In this document: positions 11,763 through 22,960 of the stretch, piece by piece
Numbering within the stretch: position 1 is the first letter of the stretch
Layout of the letters: each line of letters opens with the position of its first letter
NCBI GenBank assembly: GCA_029204225.1
Contig: CM055109.1
Span: 32,558,927 to 32,622,926 of the forward strand
Reading direction: 5' to 3'
Source: Diphasiastrum complanatum
Lineage: Eukaryota; Streptophyta; Lycopodiopsida; Lycopodiales; Lycopodiaceae
Length of the DNA: 64,000 nucleotides
Program-made: the position numbers and the translations under genes
Notes under the pieces: generated by a model
What the model saw: only the letters and a program-made list of their open reading frames with translations
Told to the model about the DNA's origin: nothing
Databases searched by the model: none

Positions 11763-12830
11763 TCATGGGGTACAAAAGCAATCATATGTGAGAATCAAGT
11801 CATCTTTTCCACCAAGTCGTTCATTTAAACGACTAACATGGAATACATGATGAACCTTAGTTCCAATAGGGAGTTCTAGTCTATACGTAGCCCTGCCAAT
11901 CTTGTTAAGAACTTCGAAAGGACCGCTAAAAACATGGAGATAACTTCGGACATTTCTCCGATCGTAGTGTCTTAGAGTCTTTTGGAATTCTAAGATACAC
12001 CCAATCATCGCTCTCAAATTCTCAAAGAGCGCGGCTTCGATTGGCATAGAATTGGGCTCAATCTAATGCTTTCCCTAGTTACTTGCAACATTTTCGGCAT
12101 ATCATGCAAGAAATCCGCTGCAGCTTGCACCTTGAGGCCTTTGAGTCCAACGGAGATAGGGGAACGAGGCTGAAAGTCGTACAAGAGCATAAGGACTGAA
12201 ACCAGTGGCAGAATGCTTCACACTATTGTATGCGAACTCAACCATTGGGAGGTACTTTTCCCAATCTGATTGTCGTCTCCTGGAAACATATGCACGAAGC
12301 ATATCTTCCATCAACTGATTGACACGTTCGGTTTGACCATCGGTTTCTGGGTGATCCATAGACGATAGACTTAAAGTAGTTTCCAGTCTTTCAAAGATCG
12401 CTTGCCAGAACTTGCCAGTGAACTTGGAATCACGATCACTAACAATGTCATTCGGCAAACCGTATAACCTGAACAACGAAGAATTGTGCAAGCTCTGAAG
12501 CTTTGACATTAATTTTTGTTGGAATAAATTGTGCCATCTTGGTAAGCCTGTCAACTTCTACCCAAATGGCATCGTGACCCTTCCCAGGCTTGGGAAGTCT
12601 GACCACAAAATCCATGAAAATACTTTCCCACTTCTTGATGGAAATTTTCAACGGATGTAACAGACCAGCTCCTTTGAGTGTTTCTACTTTATTTACTTGG
12701 CACTATTTACACTTTTGAACATATGCCTGGACATGACCTTTTATTTTTGGCCAATAAAATTCTCTCTTAACAAGGTCAAGTGTCCTCTTATACCAGGGTG
12801 TCTTGCATTGGGGCTATCGTGATGACCCAA
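11763..12830 (-). pseudogene. Chromovirus-type Ty3/gypsy integrase region (broken)
   Basis: From high to low coordinates the minus strand encodes a partial His-Cys zinc motif (YVQKCK then CQVNK, with a stop between), then WESIFMDFVVRLP with HDAIWVEVDRLTK, then LPNDIVSDRDSKF and DHPETDGQTERVN, which carry the D-D-E residues, then WEKYLPMVEFAYN, and finally the GPFEVLNKIG and HVFHVSRL segments of the GPY/F domain. Such wording is typical of chromoviruses (Del/Tekay, Reina, CRM types). At least two frameshifts separate the open pieces (12,651-12,448, 12,554-12,102 and 12,047-11,763). No chromodomain is visible after the GPY/F segment. The upstream pol domains are missing. Confidence 0.85.
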
Positions 12831-12916
12831 TGGATGGGAGGATACGGTGCATCGTCACTGGTATGGGGTGTGCGGAACCTTCAAGGTAGTCGAAGATCTT
12901 AGGGAGTTGTAACAAC
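12815..12916 (+). repeat. LTR fragment, inverted copy of 11,105-11,215
   Basis: This block (TGACCCAATGGATGGGAGG onwards, through GTATGGGGTGTGCGG to GAAGATCTTAGGGAGTTG) is the reverse complement, with substitutions, of sequence inside the LTR at 11.1-11.2 kb. It directly abuts the truncated integrase relic, so the zinc-motif end of that relic was lost at this junction. The rest of its family LTR is not recognisable here. Confidence 0.7.
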
Positions 12917-13129
12917 TAAACACAACGAGGATTCTCATAGGTGATCAGAGATTGAAGTGACCTGGGGGAATCCCAATATAAGTAGTAGTATTATTCTCTA
13001 ATCTTGTGATAGACAGGTGTTAGTCGATTTTTTGTCATAAAAAATCGGACTTGAATTATGACAATTTTTAAATTTTTATAAAAAAATCGGGTTAAAATGG
13101 CTGATTGTTGTAAATTATTATATGTATTA

Positions 13130-13490
13130 TATTTACAGTTCGGGCATCTGGCCTGTCCAATAATGGCCAAAATAGAATTTTCAAATTTATGTAAATATTT
13201 TTTCCAATAAGTGGAGTTAACTGGGATTATTTAGAAGTTTAGTAAGAGATCACTAGTTGCGAGACCGCCATAGTGATGCTAAAGTACACTCTCTTCTAAT
13301 TAGGATACTCTTCTAGTAGGGAGACCGCCTTAGAAGAGGATTAATCAACCAATAGAACCATGATTTGAGTGGATCTTACCTGTACTCACTCTATACAACG
13401 ACCTTTAGGATCATTTATAACTCTACTAGATGGGAGACTGCTACAATAGAACTTAAGAAAGAAACTAAAAGTACAACAACGACATAATCA
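13130..13490 (+). repeat. LTR-like repeat (family shared with 23.66-23.96 kb)
   Basis: The segment contains the landmarks GTAGGGAGACCGCC, GGATCTTACCTGTACTCAC, GATCATTTATAACTCTA and AGAAACTAAAAGTACAAC. The reverse complements of all of these occur in the same order at 23,660-23,900. The distant copy sits at the 5' end of a minus-strand Ty3 gag, so this is best read as an isolated LTR of the same family on the plus strand. No coding sequence accompanies it. Confidence 0.6.
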
Positions 13491-13766
13491 TTTGAAATTG
13501 AATGCAAATATCAAAACCTTTTACCTATACACCACACACTTGACACTTCCTTTGATATCTGGTTGCTCTTTTGTAGTCTTTGCAACTCCATATCTGGCTC
13601 AATCGCTGCAAACATATTCTTTCTATATTGCAACTTAAAATTTGTGAAAAAATCGTCTAGCGGCCCAACATTCTCCATGTGCATCGGCCCTAGATATGGA
13701 ACACACCAACATCCACAAAATCAACACGCCAACATCTGCGAGTAGAGCTGGCGAGCTTTTTTTTGC

Positions 13767-13915
13767 CTTGCCAGATCGCTTGCAGGGCAAAAAAAAATTT
13801 GCATTTTGCGTGCCCTGCCAGCGATCTGGCAGGATGAATTTTTTTGCTCTGCTAGATCATTGACAGGGCAAGGGAAAAACAAATTTTTTTTGCCTTGCCA
13901 GCGATCTAGTAGGAC
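13767..13915 (+). repeat. Two adjacent imperfect hairpins
   Basis: The first hairpin pairs CTTGCCAGATCGCTTGCAGG (about 13,768-13,788) with the segment around CCTGCCAGCGATCTGGCAGG (13,814-13,833), spaced by an A/T-rich loop. The second pairs GCTCTGCTAGATCATTGACA (13,847-13,865 region) with TTGCCAGCGATCTAGTAGG (13,894-13,913). The two hairpins are diverged copies of each other, with shared arms CCAGATCGCT / AGCGATCTGG. It could be a small foldback element or duplicated MITE ends. Confidence 0.7.
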
Positions 13916-13920
13916 AAAAA

Positions 13921-14645
13921 CACTACAAACTACAAAAGACCATTATCAGCTTTGCTCCTCTTCTTTCGATTTGATCTTCCACTTCACAACTTTGCTTCAA
14001 AAGCTATTTTCCACTTCAAAAGCTCCTCTTCAAAAATGTTGTTTCAGTCTTGCAGTTGGCACACAATTTTTCAGTCAATAGCAAGTTGTGAAAGATTTTA
14101 GAAATTTGTGGAGCACCTGTATAGGTTGATGAGATGCCAAAAAAATACAATGGCAATATGATATTTGAATTCCCACCATCGAATTTGACAGACATGGAAG
14201 GCATGAAAAGATCCTATGAGTGTCACAACTATATACAACTTCTACAATACAAGGTTTTCCGAGGATTGTCAATATGCGGCGGTGGGTTTGAGTGTAGGAG
14301 TGAAAATTGTTCACATTTATGTGAAAGTACTATACTTTAGGACCATAAATGGATCTACAAAAGATCCACAAGAGTGATTGGATGCTTGCTTAACAATCTA
14401 TCAAAAAACTAGACACAAAAAAGTTGATCTAGATTGGCAATTTGACAAACAACAAGCATTAACAATCAAAAGCATTGATAAACATTGAAATCCGAGCCCA
14501 CACGTGTGTACTACAGGCTGTAGTACGGCCTTCAACCTGAGAAACAAGTAGAAATTGATTTGGTTTCATTTGGATCACAAAAACTCAATGTACATAGTGA
14601 ACTAGCTTGAGATTGCCAATGAGCTCCAAAAATTTTCTTTTTTCT
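13921..14645. other. Repeat-derived spacer
   Basis: No gene is recognised. The part 14,345-14,530 resembles 960-1,150 (GATCTACAAAAGATC, then CACACGTGTG) and probably belongs to the same copia family leader or LTR. Confidence 0.4.
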
Positions 14646-14650
14646 CACTA

Positions 14651-15020
14651 TGGAGAGAGGGAATACATAGCAAATTCGACTTCCTTCTTGAAGTTAGGTG
14701 GATTTCCAGCATGTAATAAGGAAGTTAACTCACTCTCCTTGACCTAAAATGAAACCCTAGTCTATTTCCTAGGGTTATGCTTGGTAGGTAGCTAGTTGGT
14801 CAAATTTTCACCTTAAACTTAGGTGTAGGTCCTATAAAGTAGGGATGACCACCAAATAGACATGACCAACTCTCTTGACTTGACCTAACCTACATTAGGA
14901 TGGGTTTCCCATGTGGCATCATGGCCTCACATGTGTGGGACCCACTTATGTACACAATTTACACTATTCTACATGGTTTTTGATCAAGCTAGATTTGCCA
15001 ATTTTTGGCAATTCTTCACA
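14651..15020 (-). mobile_element. Copia 3' LTR, 370 bp
   Basis: This is one of two near-identical direct repeats (the other is at 16,068-16,436). On the minus strand it starts TGTGAAG and ends CTCTCCA, the TG...CA ends of an LTR. It is preceded at its minus-strand 5' side by the purine tract TTTGAGGAGGAG (15,021-15,034), a good polypurine tract. The two copies differ at only a handful of positions, so the insertion is relatively young. No target-site duplication matches across the element. Confidence 0.8.
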
Positions 15021-15034
15021 CTCCTCCTCAAATT

Positions 15035-16062
15035 TAGCTTGATCTATTTACAACTCTCTTGATAGATGAATGAAAGCTTTTAGAAGTGTCTAAAAAATCC
15101 AGCTACAAACAAGGAACTTTTGAGACTCCAATAGAGAATGATGTCCATGAAGGATCTTTCACCACCTCTTAGAGAATCCCTTACAAGATGTTCCATAAAT
15201 GTGTCTATATACATGTAGCACACTTCAAAACTAAACATCATGCCAAGCCATGGATTCCAAGGCATTTTGTGCACTTGAAGATACATCAATTAAAATATTA
15301 AGTGCATAAATAATGTTGCCAAAGACAACTTGTCTTGCTTGATCCATTTGATTGAGCCTAGATGGCTCCATCTTGATACTCAAGGTTCTTCTTGGAGTCC
15401 TCGGGTCTTGAGCTTGCTCCTCCACTTGACTTGACTCTAGAACATCAATGAATTGAATAATGTGTTGATCCAAAGGTGCTTCTTCAAGTTTACAAATCTT
15501 CCACTCTTGAAAGATCACATTTCCACCATTGACAAATTCTTTGGTTGAAAACAAGTAGATTCTACAATCTCTACTTGAAGAGCAAAACACTACCATTATT
15601 CCTATCATTGAAATAGGATAATCTTTGGTCCTTACATTGGAATGATCATGCTCAAAGCATGTGGACCCAAAGATTTCCAATACAAATGATGTTTCATCTT
15701 TTATGACACTATTCAAACTATTACAAAAATAGTTATCCAATGAAATTGCTTTATCAACAACAAATGTAGATTTCAAAGCATCCCATTTCATTGTCTTGTC
15801 ATACAAAGTAATAAACACCATGAATCTTAAAGGTAAGAAACAAGTCACCTCATGTCTACTAATACTTTCCAAAAAATATTCAAAGATAGTAGACTCTCCA
15901 ATGCTCACCACCCTTGCAAGATGCACACTTGAATGGACAATTTGCATGCAATTTGATGACTCGGACATTGTCATTGAGGACTCCCTTGGAACTCTCATGC
16001 TTTGAGGCTGATCCTCGAGATCTTCCTCCTTTTGATGCTCCTCCTCAATGCAAGCAAGATCA
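15035..16062 (-). pseudogene. Copia pol fragment between two LTRs
   Basis: The minus-strand frame from the right-hand LTR edge to 15,231 encodes a stretch starting IEEEHQKEEDLEDQPQSM and including FGSTCFEHDHSN and, about 45 residues on, FVNGGNVIFQEWKI. This matches the region between integrase and reverse transcriptase in copia elements (compare the usual FGCxAYxH ... DVxFxE). No complete integrase or RT domain is present, and a frameshift near 15,231 leads to a different short frame at 15,289-15,080. The internal region of about 1 kb is far below the roughly 4 kb of a full element, so most of gag-pol has been deleted. Because the open frame runs right up to the 16,063 repeat edge, that end looks like a recombination junction, not a normal leader. 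Confidence 0.65.
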
Positions 16063-16067
16063 CACTA

Positions 16068-16436
16068 TGGAGAGAGGGAATATATAGCAAATTCGACTTC
16101 CTTCTTGAAGTTAGGTGGATTTCCAGCATGTAATAAGGAAGTTAACTCACTCTCCTTGACCTAAAATGAAACCCTAGTCTATTTCCTAGGGTTATGCTTG
16201 GTAGGTAGCTAGTTGGTCAAATTTTCACCTTAAACTTAGGTGTAGGTCCTATAAAGTAGGGATGACCACCAAATAGACATGAACAACTCTCTTGACTTGA
16301 CCTAACCTACATTAGGATGGGTTTCCCATGTGACATCATGGCCTCACATGTGTGGGACCCACTTGTGTACACAATTTACACTATTCTACATGGTTTTTGA
16401 TCAAGCTAGATTTGTCAATTTTTGGCAATCTTCACA
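16068..16436 (-). mobile_element. Copia LTR, second copy
   Basis: Direct repeat of 14,651-15,020. The shared sequence even includes the five bases CACTA outside the left LTR end in both copies (14,646-14,650 and 16,063-16,067). In a normal element the inner side of this LTR would carry a tRNA primer-binding site (TGGTATCAGAGC), but none is present, which supports an unequal-recombination origin for this copy. Confidence 0.75.
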
Positions 16437-16617
16437 ATTTCCTATCTTTTGGTGCCAAAAACTGTACACAGTTCGTTGGCAGACTGCAATCTAGATGTCC
16501 TCCTTAGTTGGCAGAGCTATCCATGCATTCAATTTAAGTTGAAATTAATTTAGGGCTAAATTGGAGCAGCTAATCATAATGCATATTAAAAAATAAAAGC
16601 ATATGAAATCAAAGAAA

Positions 16618-17285
16618 CTATAAGAATAGTTTAGGTTCACTTACCATGCTTGCTTGCAATCCCACCTGTCCGCTCCAGCCTAGCCTAGAATTGCCTATCC
16701 CATGCATCTTAGCGGCCGCGACATTTTTCTGAATCTTGTATTTATCCGGTGTTCGTTCATCCGCTTTTACACGGTTCCAATCATTTCTTGAACACCAGGA
16801 GGGCTTGGATTGCTCGTTTTCATTAGCTCGTCGTGCCATATCATGACGATGCCTAATCCATAAGCTCACATGCTTATGAATTTTCTTCTCGTCAAATATC
16901 TCTTCTTCCTGGAATTCGTCATGAAAGGTACGAACAACCTGTCGTTTAAGATCGCCAAATTGTTCGGACCATATATTAAACAATCTGTCGCCAAAATGAC
17001 GTTGGCATAAAGAATACAGTTGGTCCAAAACCACCTCCTTTTCTTGTTGGCAATTATGTTATCGACAAGATCCACGTCATAATAAGAATTTGTGGATGAC
17101 TCTTCAGTAGGGGCGGGAGCCGCGGCCGCTTGTGAGGAATCACCCTCATCTCGGCTAAGCATACCTGATAGTTGTGCTTTCTGCTCGAGAGTTAATGATG
17201 TATTAGAAGTTGAAACATAATCTCCTGAGCTTTCACCACTGCCTGACCCCGACATGATTACTACATTCATAAACATACAATACAT
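16618..17285 (-). pseudogene. CACTA (En/Spm) second gene, Transposase_24-like
   Basis: Two overlapping minus-strand frames join by a frameshift near 17,035. The first begins MSGSGSGESSGDYVS and has an alanine/proline-rich linker. The second carries VVRTFHDEFQEEEIF, WIRHRHDMARRA, KPSWCSRNDWNRV and NSRLGWSGQVG. The order resembles the plant CACTA-associated transposase family PF03004: an aromatic/basic segment, then a P..W......W-type segment, then a glycine-rich end. It lies next to a CACTA TNPD-type gene on the opposite strand, and CACTA elements usually carry both proteins. A short intron instead of a frameshift at 17,035 is possible. Confidence 0.55.
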
Positions 17286-17832
17286 TACAATAAACCCTAA
17301 TATATTGAAATGAAGTAGAAAAGAAAATCGACTACAGAACTTTAATGTATACTAAAGTGAGACTTTCATACCTATGATAACAAAAGAAGAGATAGATGTG
17401 TGTTTAGAGCCTGCACCAAGATGCAAAAGAATCATATAAGTGACAACGTATAAGAATAGTACTATCTAAAAATTAAAACATGAGAATCATACAATAATCG
17501 AAAGATAAAAATCATGCTATCTAAATATCGGAAGATAAGAATTGTGCTATCTAAATATCGAAAGATAAGAACCAACATCTTGTTTTTGAAAAATTGATTA
17601 ATTTTATGTTATTTGTGTTTTGTACTTGTGCATATATATGCAATTTATTACAAAAAGATGAATTATATTCAAATCAGTCTAGCGATGAACACACTACTCA
17701 AGTTAACAAGGTAAATAATAAACATACATGTTTTCTTGTTCATAAAGACTTTGTTATTATAAGTTAAACTTTGTTATTACATGACCTCAACTATTGTGCT
17801 AAAGTGACATGTACTTGATTTTTGTTTTTTGT

Positions 17833-18499
17833 AGAAAAATTATTTTCAAAATAAAATATGGTGCACATGCGTCAAGTGTGATGGGCAAAAGATGCGTGAA
17901 AGACGCATTGTTGAAAATCATTTGTGGAAGTTTGGACGAAAAGAAGAAGGTCAACCATCGAATTTGGAAGACGTTGAGGTTTGTTAACTTTCTATGATTG
18001 TTTTTTAGTATAATATTCGTCAATCTATATACGTCACTTATGGATTTGTTTCACGTGTGTAGCCAATAAATCGAATGCCATTCCACGAAGTTGATTCATC
18101 CATGTTTAGTTACAATCAACGTCAAGTTTTGATAGACTTGAGAGAAGAAAGAACGAAACAAATTCAAGAGGCAAACACAATTGGAAAAAAGAGTAATCAA
18201 CTTGATTCTAATGATGATGATGATGATGAGGTGCAACACGATGAGAAGCAATGCACAACAAGTTTGAATCTTACTTTGAAACGAATGAGAATGATGCTAT
18301 GCACGTGCCTTCTAATGAAAATGAAGATCACGAACAATTTGAGATGGATGAAGACGAGATTCTATTGTGCAAGGAGGTAGATACTCCTTTGTATCTCGGA
18401 GCATCCATTTCGAGACTAGCTACGTCAATTCTTATTCTAAACTTTCTAGCAACATACAAATGGAGTGACCGTAGCGTGACATCATTATTCGAGTACTAA
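17833..18499 (+). pseudogene. CACTA TNPD, N-terminal part
   Basis: The stretch includes MPFHEVDSSMFSYNQRQ, a short (GAT)n-encoded acidic run near 18,211-18,232, and then EDEILLCKEVDTPLYLGA followed by SISRLATSILILNF. The PLY-x-G-A-x3-S/T-x2-A-x-L-x-L pattern is the conserved lead-in to the catalytic part of CACTA transposases. A frameshift around 18,250-18,290 splits it into two frames (18,075-18,380 and 18,251-18,499). A stop follows SVTSLFEY at 18,497. Confidence 0.65.
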
Positions 18500-18639
18500 C
18501 GCATAACACAACTATTGTACTTTATAGCGTATTTACATTAAGATGATTTTTTTTTTCTAACAACTCACATTGCTCTTTTTTTAGGTTGTTGCATTGAATA
18601 CTTTCAAAAGAAAATGTGATACCTAAAACACGAAAAGAA

Positions 18640-19357
18640 GCATGAAAGATGATGACCGTGCTTGGAATGGGTTACGACGCAATACATGCATGTCCATCGG
18701 ACCATGTTCTATATAGAGATGAGCATTCAGAAAAGCTTCAATGTCCAATGTGTAACGCTTCATGTTTTCGAGATGACGTACAAGGGGATAAACGAAAAGT
18801 GTTACGACATTTTCCAATTATCCCATGATTGCAACATTTATTTCGATGTAAATCTTTGGCACAACTAATGGATTGGCATATCAAAAATCAATCTACGGAT
18901 GATGTGATGTGAGTACCAACAAGTGAATCACCTGCATGGAAACATATTGAAGACCAATGGCCCGAGTTTAAAAATGAACCTGGTAATTTGAGATTTGGTC
19001 TTGCTATGAATGGCGTAAATCCTTTTAGCGTCCACATGGCCAATTGTGCTCGTTAATTATAACATACCTCCATGGTTGAGTATTAAAATGGGACACTTGT
19101 TATTGGCTTTATTGATTCCGGGAAAGTACAAGGCCAAGAACATGGATTTGTACCTTGCACCTTTGGTCAATGAATTGTGCATTCTTTTGAATGGTATTCA
19201 CGCTTACGACATCTCGAGACCTTTACAACCAAGGAACTTCATCGTTCGTGGAATTCTAATGTGGACGATGCATGACTACCCCAGTTCAAATGAATGTTCA
19301 GGTATCTATATAATTAATCTAATCCATTTTAGGGGTTTAGCATTTGAGTATATTTAA
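18640..19357 (+). pseudogene. CACTA TNPD, Transposase_21 domain
   Basis: The catalytic region of the CACTA transposase. Visible in order: GYDAIHACPSDHVLYRDE, KLQCPMCNASCF (a zinc-ribbon-like CxxC), RKVLRHFPIIP, a DWH motif, PAWKHIEDQWPEF, RFGLAMNGVNPF, VNYNIPPWLSIK, LLIPGKYKAKNMDLYLAPL and WTMHDYP. This matches PF02992 along its length. In-frame stops occur within the domain (for example after HFPIIP and before VPTSES), and one frame change is needed near 19,040. Confidence 0.9.
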
Positions 19358-19371
19358 CTAAGCTTATGCTC

Positions 19372-20072
19372 AATTTGGTTTATGAACTATGCAAGTTTAA
19401 CCACATCAGGTTACAACACATGTTATATTTGTGGACCACTTTTGGAGGGTTGACATGGCACAAATATGTTGAAAAAAGTGGTGTACGAAAATCATCGCAA
19501 ATACTTGCCGCTTGATTATCCTTTTCGAAGGTTGAATAAACGATTTTTTGGAGGACGAGGAGATAATCCTCCAACTACATCACCACCCCCACGCATGGGA
19601 GTAGTGGAATGACATGGCTTAAACATCACGACATTAATTCTTCATGGAATGAATCCATTGATGGTTTGAAACAATTGTCTATATTTCATAAATTATCCTA
19701 TTGGAAGAATTTATTGATAAACCATCTATTGGATCCTATGCACACATTCAAAAACGTTGGTGAATTCTTATGGAACCACACCATTGGCATAAAAGACAAC
19801 TCCGTAGCTCGTAAAGATCTACAAGCGGCCGATGTAAAAAGACCCCAATAGGATTCAATACACCGAAGGTGGAGATGAGATTCTACCTAGCGTGTCGTGG
19901 ATTCTTACAAAAGAGCCACTCTCATATTTTGAACATGTCATAAAACAAATGAGAACTCCAACAGGCTATGCACATTCTTTATGCAAATTATTTACCAAAG
20001 ATGGTAAATTAAGTGGATTGAAATTGCATGATTGGCATAAGATGTTGCAATTCATACTTCCACTTTCCATTT
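19372..20072 (+). pseudogene. CACTA TNPD, region after Transposase_21
   Basis: Continuing from the catalytic part: WTTFGGLTWHKYVEKSG, then, after several breaks, MTWLKHHDINSSWNE, SIFHKLSYWKNLLINHLLDP-MHTFKNV (the conserved 'pony-tail' of CACTA transposases, usually ...L-Y-W-x-x-L-x-x-x-H-x-x-D-x-M-H-x-x-K-N-V), then WILTKEPLSYFEHVIKQM and LSGLKLHDWHKMLQFILP, which opens DUF4218. There are multiple frame changes and stops. Confidence 0.8.
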
Positions 20073-20217
20073 GAGGTCTCTTCAATGATGACGTACGAAA
20101 TACGCTTTACAATTTGTCATCGATAATTAGGTTTGTATATTTTTTAAGCACTTCTATAAATATGTGTTATTTCAATATTTTTATGTGTTAAACAACCTAA
20201 TGTACTATCAATTTTGC

Positions 20218-20937
20218 AGGTGGATTTTCTCAAAAGAAATTAAAAGAAGTGAATTGGATTCCATGAAAATCCAAATGATTGAAATGGCATGTTTGTTCGA
20301 AAGAGATTTTCCAACTTTCTTTTTTGATATACAAGTTTATCTTCTAGTGCATTTGGTCGAAGAAGTATCAATTGCAGGATCTGTGTACACGAGATGGATG
20401 TTTTACCTTGAGCGCTTTATGAAAGTTTTGAAGGGCTTTGTGAGACAACAGGCAAGGCCAGAAGGTAGCATTGCAGAAAGTTGGCTTGTACATGAATCTT
20501 TGTTTTATATCACCGAAATAATCTCACAATTGCATCCTACAAGTCCAAAAATGTGGTGTGAAGAAGAAGATAAACGTGTTAAGGGTGAAGTACCACAAGG
20601 AAATGGTGTGCAAAAGAGACTTTCACTTCAATTAAAAGAGAAAATTGACACGTTCATATTATATAACTGTGGACAAATGGAAAAGTGGATTTTAAGGTAT
20701 GAAAAATCCAAAAAGGAAAGAAACATAACATTGAAACGAAGAAGAAATATCAATCAAAGAAGAAGGAGAGCATTGGAGAATGACGAACCTTTGGAGCCTT
20801 TACCTTCAAAATGCTCTCGTGAATGGGTTTTTGATACGATGCTAAAAGCATTCGAAAACAGAAAAGAAGTGACTGAATTAGAATGCAAATTTGTACGTGG
20901 ATGTGGATGGAAGGTTAGTGTAGTATTATTTTTGTGA
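20218..20937 (+). pseudogene. CACTA TNPD, DUF4218 domain
   Basis: The exon begins after a TTTTGCAG acceptor at 20,219. It encodes RDFPTFFFDIQVYLLVHLV, VYTRWMFYLERFMKVLKGF and VRQQARPEGSIAESWLVHE, which is diagnostic of DUF4218, followed by a lysine/arginine-rich C-terminal part. The frame is open for over 230 codons and ends at a good donor (GGAAGGTTAGTG, about 20,913), so this is the best-preserved exon of the transposase. Confidence 0.9.
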
Positions 20938-21014
20938 AGTTTTATTTTTGTACTACTCAATATATAAATAATATTTTTAATTACACACATTTGTTTTTTT
21001 TTTTTGTGTTTTAG

Positions 21015-21395
21015 TATACATCATACACTGCCATGTGGGCATATGGACACCATTATCATGTTGAGAGAGTTGACAACAAGCAACGTACATATGATTGTGG
21101 TATAATGACCAACTTTCAACAAGAGAGCCATTCTAGTGCGAGGGACCCTAATGTCATTTCGGACGACCTAGACTATGTTGGCACATTGCAACATATTTAT
21201 GAAGTCGATTATGAGACTAATGACAAATACTTTATTTTTGACGTAAAATGGTTTAAGGTCATCTATCGTGGAAGCAATGCCACGATTAGAAATGATAACT
21301 CAAACTTTTTTCAAATCGGCTCAGCAAAATGTATATCGATGGACTCTCATGACACTTTGGTATTGCCACGACATTGCGAACATGTGAGACTCTAA
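21015..21395 (+). pseudogene. CACTA TNPD, DUF4216 domain
   Basis: After a TTTTAG acceptor at 21,014 the exon reads DCGIMTNFQQESHSSARD, then VGTLQHIYEVDY, FIFDVKWFKVIYRG and FFQIGSAKCISMDS, ending with LPRHCEHV. This matches DUF4216, the C-terminal domain of CACTA transposases. Further remains follow: IIFHPNQIRPKM at about 21,480-21,515 and an acidic tail at 21,707-21,916. Confidence 0.85.
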
Positions 21396-21919
21396 AATTC
21401 CAATGTCATTAATATTCGCAATCCAATTATTTATGTATTAATCTTAAAAGACTAACTTATTTTTTTAAATTCTTTGGCAGATTATATTCCATCCAAATCA
21501 AATTAGACCCAAGATGGTGGTATGTGATCCAACTTAATGCAAGAAAACGATGTGTGTTTGAAGGAAAAGATATTGTCGAATTGGATACACACGACGAATC
21601 ACCACCCAAATTTTGAGGATGTTTTGGAAGAACATGAGCCACTCATTCAAACTCCAAATGATGTGGAAATGATTGGAGAAGAAGGTACAAATGGAAATGA
21701 TGACCTATGATTGTGCAAGACCGAATTGGGGGTAATTTGAGGCCCCCAAGTTTGGATGAGATAGAATTAGAAGAAGAGGAGATTGAATATGAGGGTAGCT
21801 CACATAATCAAAGAGACACGATCAGAAGTCTACAATTATACCTAGACTTAGATTCAGATGAGTGTCAAGACTTGTGTGACGATGAGAATGACGTAAATGA
21901 TGAGAATGATCTATGATTA

Positions 21920-22648
21920 TTAATACTTAATGGGAAGGATAGGTCTTGTCAGCCATATCTTTAAACACCTTTTGGAACTTGGCTGTAAGCTTATCCATTT
22001 GGGCTTGTTGAGTTTTTTGCCAGATATCCATATGATGTAACAAATCAATGGAATTAGAGCTATCAGGGTGTGAATCATTTTTAACGGGAGATTTCCCCTT
22101 GCGATCACGATGGTCATACTCATCATCGGATCTTGCATCTTCTTCTCTAATGGTGTCATCCATTACTTCCTTCAGCTGGTCGTATAAGTCAGTTGATTTA
22201 AGTTTGCGTTGGATAGATTTAGGTAAACCTACTAAAGAGGTTAGATGGCTATTTTTTCGATTACTTGCTCATCAATGCATTCAACTTTGAGACTCTTAAA
22301 GCGCTCAATGTAGGTGCATACGAATTCGTCCCTTCTCATCTTGATGTGGGATAGTTGAATGAAAGGGCTTTGGGTCAATTTGGAAGGTGTGAATATTTTG
22401 GTAAGGGCTATTCTAAGGGTTCCCTGGGAAATTCTATCAGCTCTTCAAGATTGAGATACCATTCCTTTGCATCTCCATAGGGAATAAACGTAGCTTTTCA
22501 ACTTCAGAAGTATCTCCGTAGAATTTGCACGCATTTTCAAAGTCTTGGAGGAATATAACTAGGTCAGATCATCATATTTAGGTGCATCGATCCTAGGAAT
22601 ACACCTTTCAAAGCATGGAGCAGGAGCGCCTCCAGATTTCTTACTCAT
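21920..22648 (-). pseudogene. Ty3/gypsy gag (broken)
   Basis: The minus-strand frame starts with MSKKSGGAPAPCFERCI at 22,648. Further pieces in shifting frames include RRDEFVCTYIERFKSLKVE (the typical gag YxxRF segment) and MDDTIREEDARSDDEYDHRD, the last two being acidic and basic linkers. A related acidic segment (KDTIKEEDESSDDE) occurs in the gag piece at 36.85-37.13 kb, so both are from one family. At least three frame changes or stops occur. Its 5' leader lies at 22.65-23.5 kb and its LTR at 23.5-23.95 kb. Confidence 0.7.
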
Positions 22649-22960
22649 CTCGTTGATAATCAGTTGTTTAGGGTTTTATTACTGTAAAATGACAATAGTG
22701 GAACAAGAAATCGATGAACGGGAGAAGTCAGCACTGAATAAGGTAAAACTTGCAACGTCTCTGGATTTTCTTGGTTTTCAAACACAGACAGAATTCGCAC
22801 AAGCTACTCATAGCTTAGAATAGGGTTGACTTAGTCAAAGATAGAGTGTGTGAACTTTGAATGTCAATATTTTAACAAAAAATCAATGCTTTTATGGGTC
22901 AGAACTAAATTTCTTTCAGATTTTTTGTGATTTCAAACTACACACATGTTTATCTAACAG

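Larger units (their letters stand above)
17860..21916 (+). mobile_element. CACTA (En/Spm-type) transposon, transposase gene region
   Basis: The plus strand carries, in the canonical order, the N-terminal region, the Transposase_21 domain, DUF4218 and DUF4216 of a plant CACTA TNPD transposase, with plausible GT-AG introns (for example 20,131-20,219 and 20,913-21,014). Stops and frameshifts in several parts mark it as non-autonomous now. The likely partner gene lies at 16,618-17,285 on the other strand. I could not identify the short terminal inverted repeats starting CACTA, so the ends given are those of the coding remains. The right end abuts a Ty3 gag relic. Confidence 0.85.

Noticed and set aside
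14646-14657. CACTATGGAGAG as a CACTA-transposon terminus
   Set aside because: It occurs as a direct repeat at 16,063 at an LTR edge, and no inverted partner ending TAGTG was found around the CACTA transposase.
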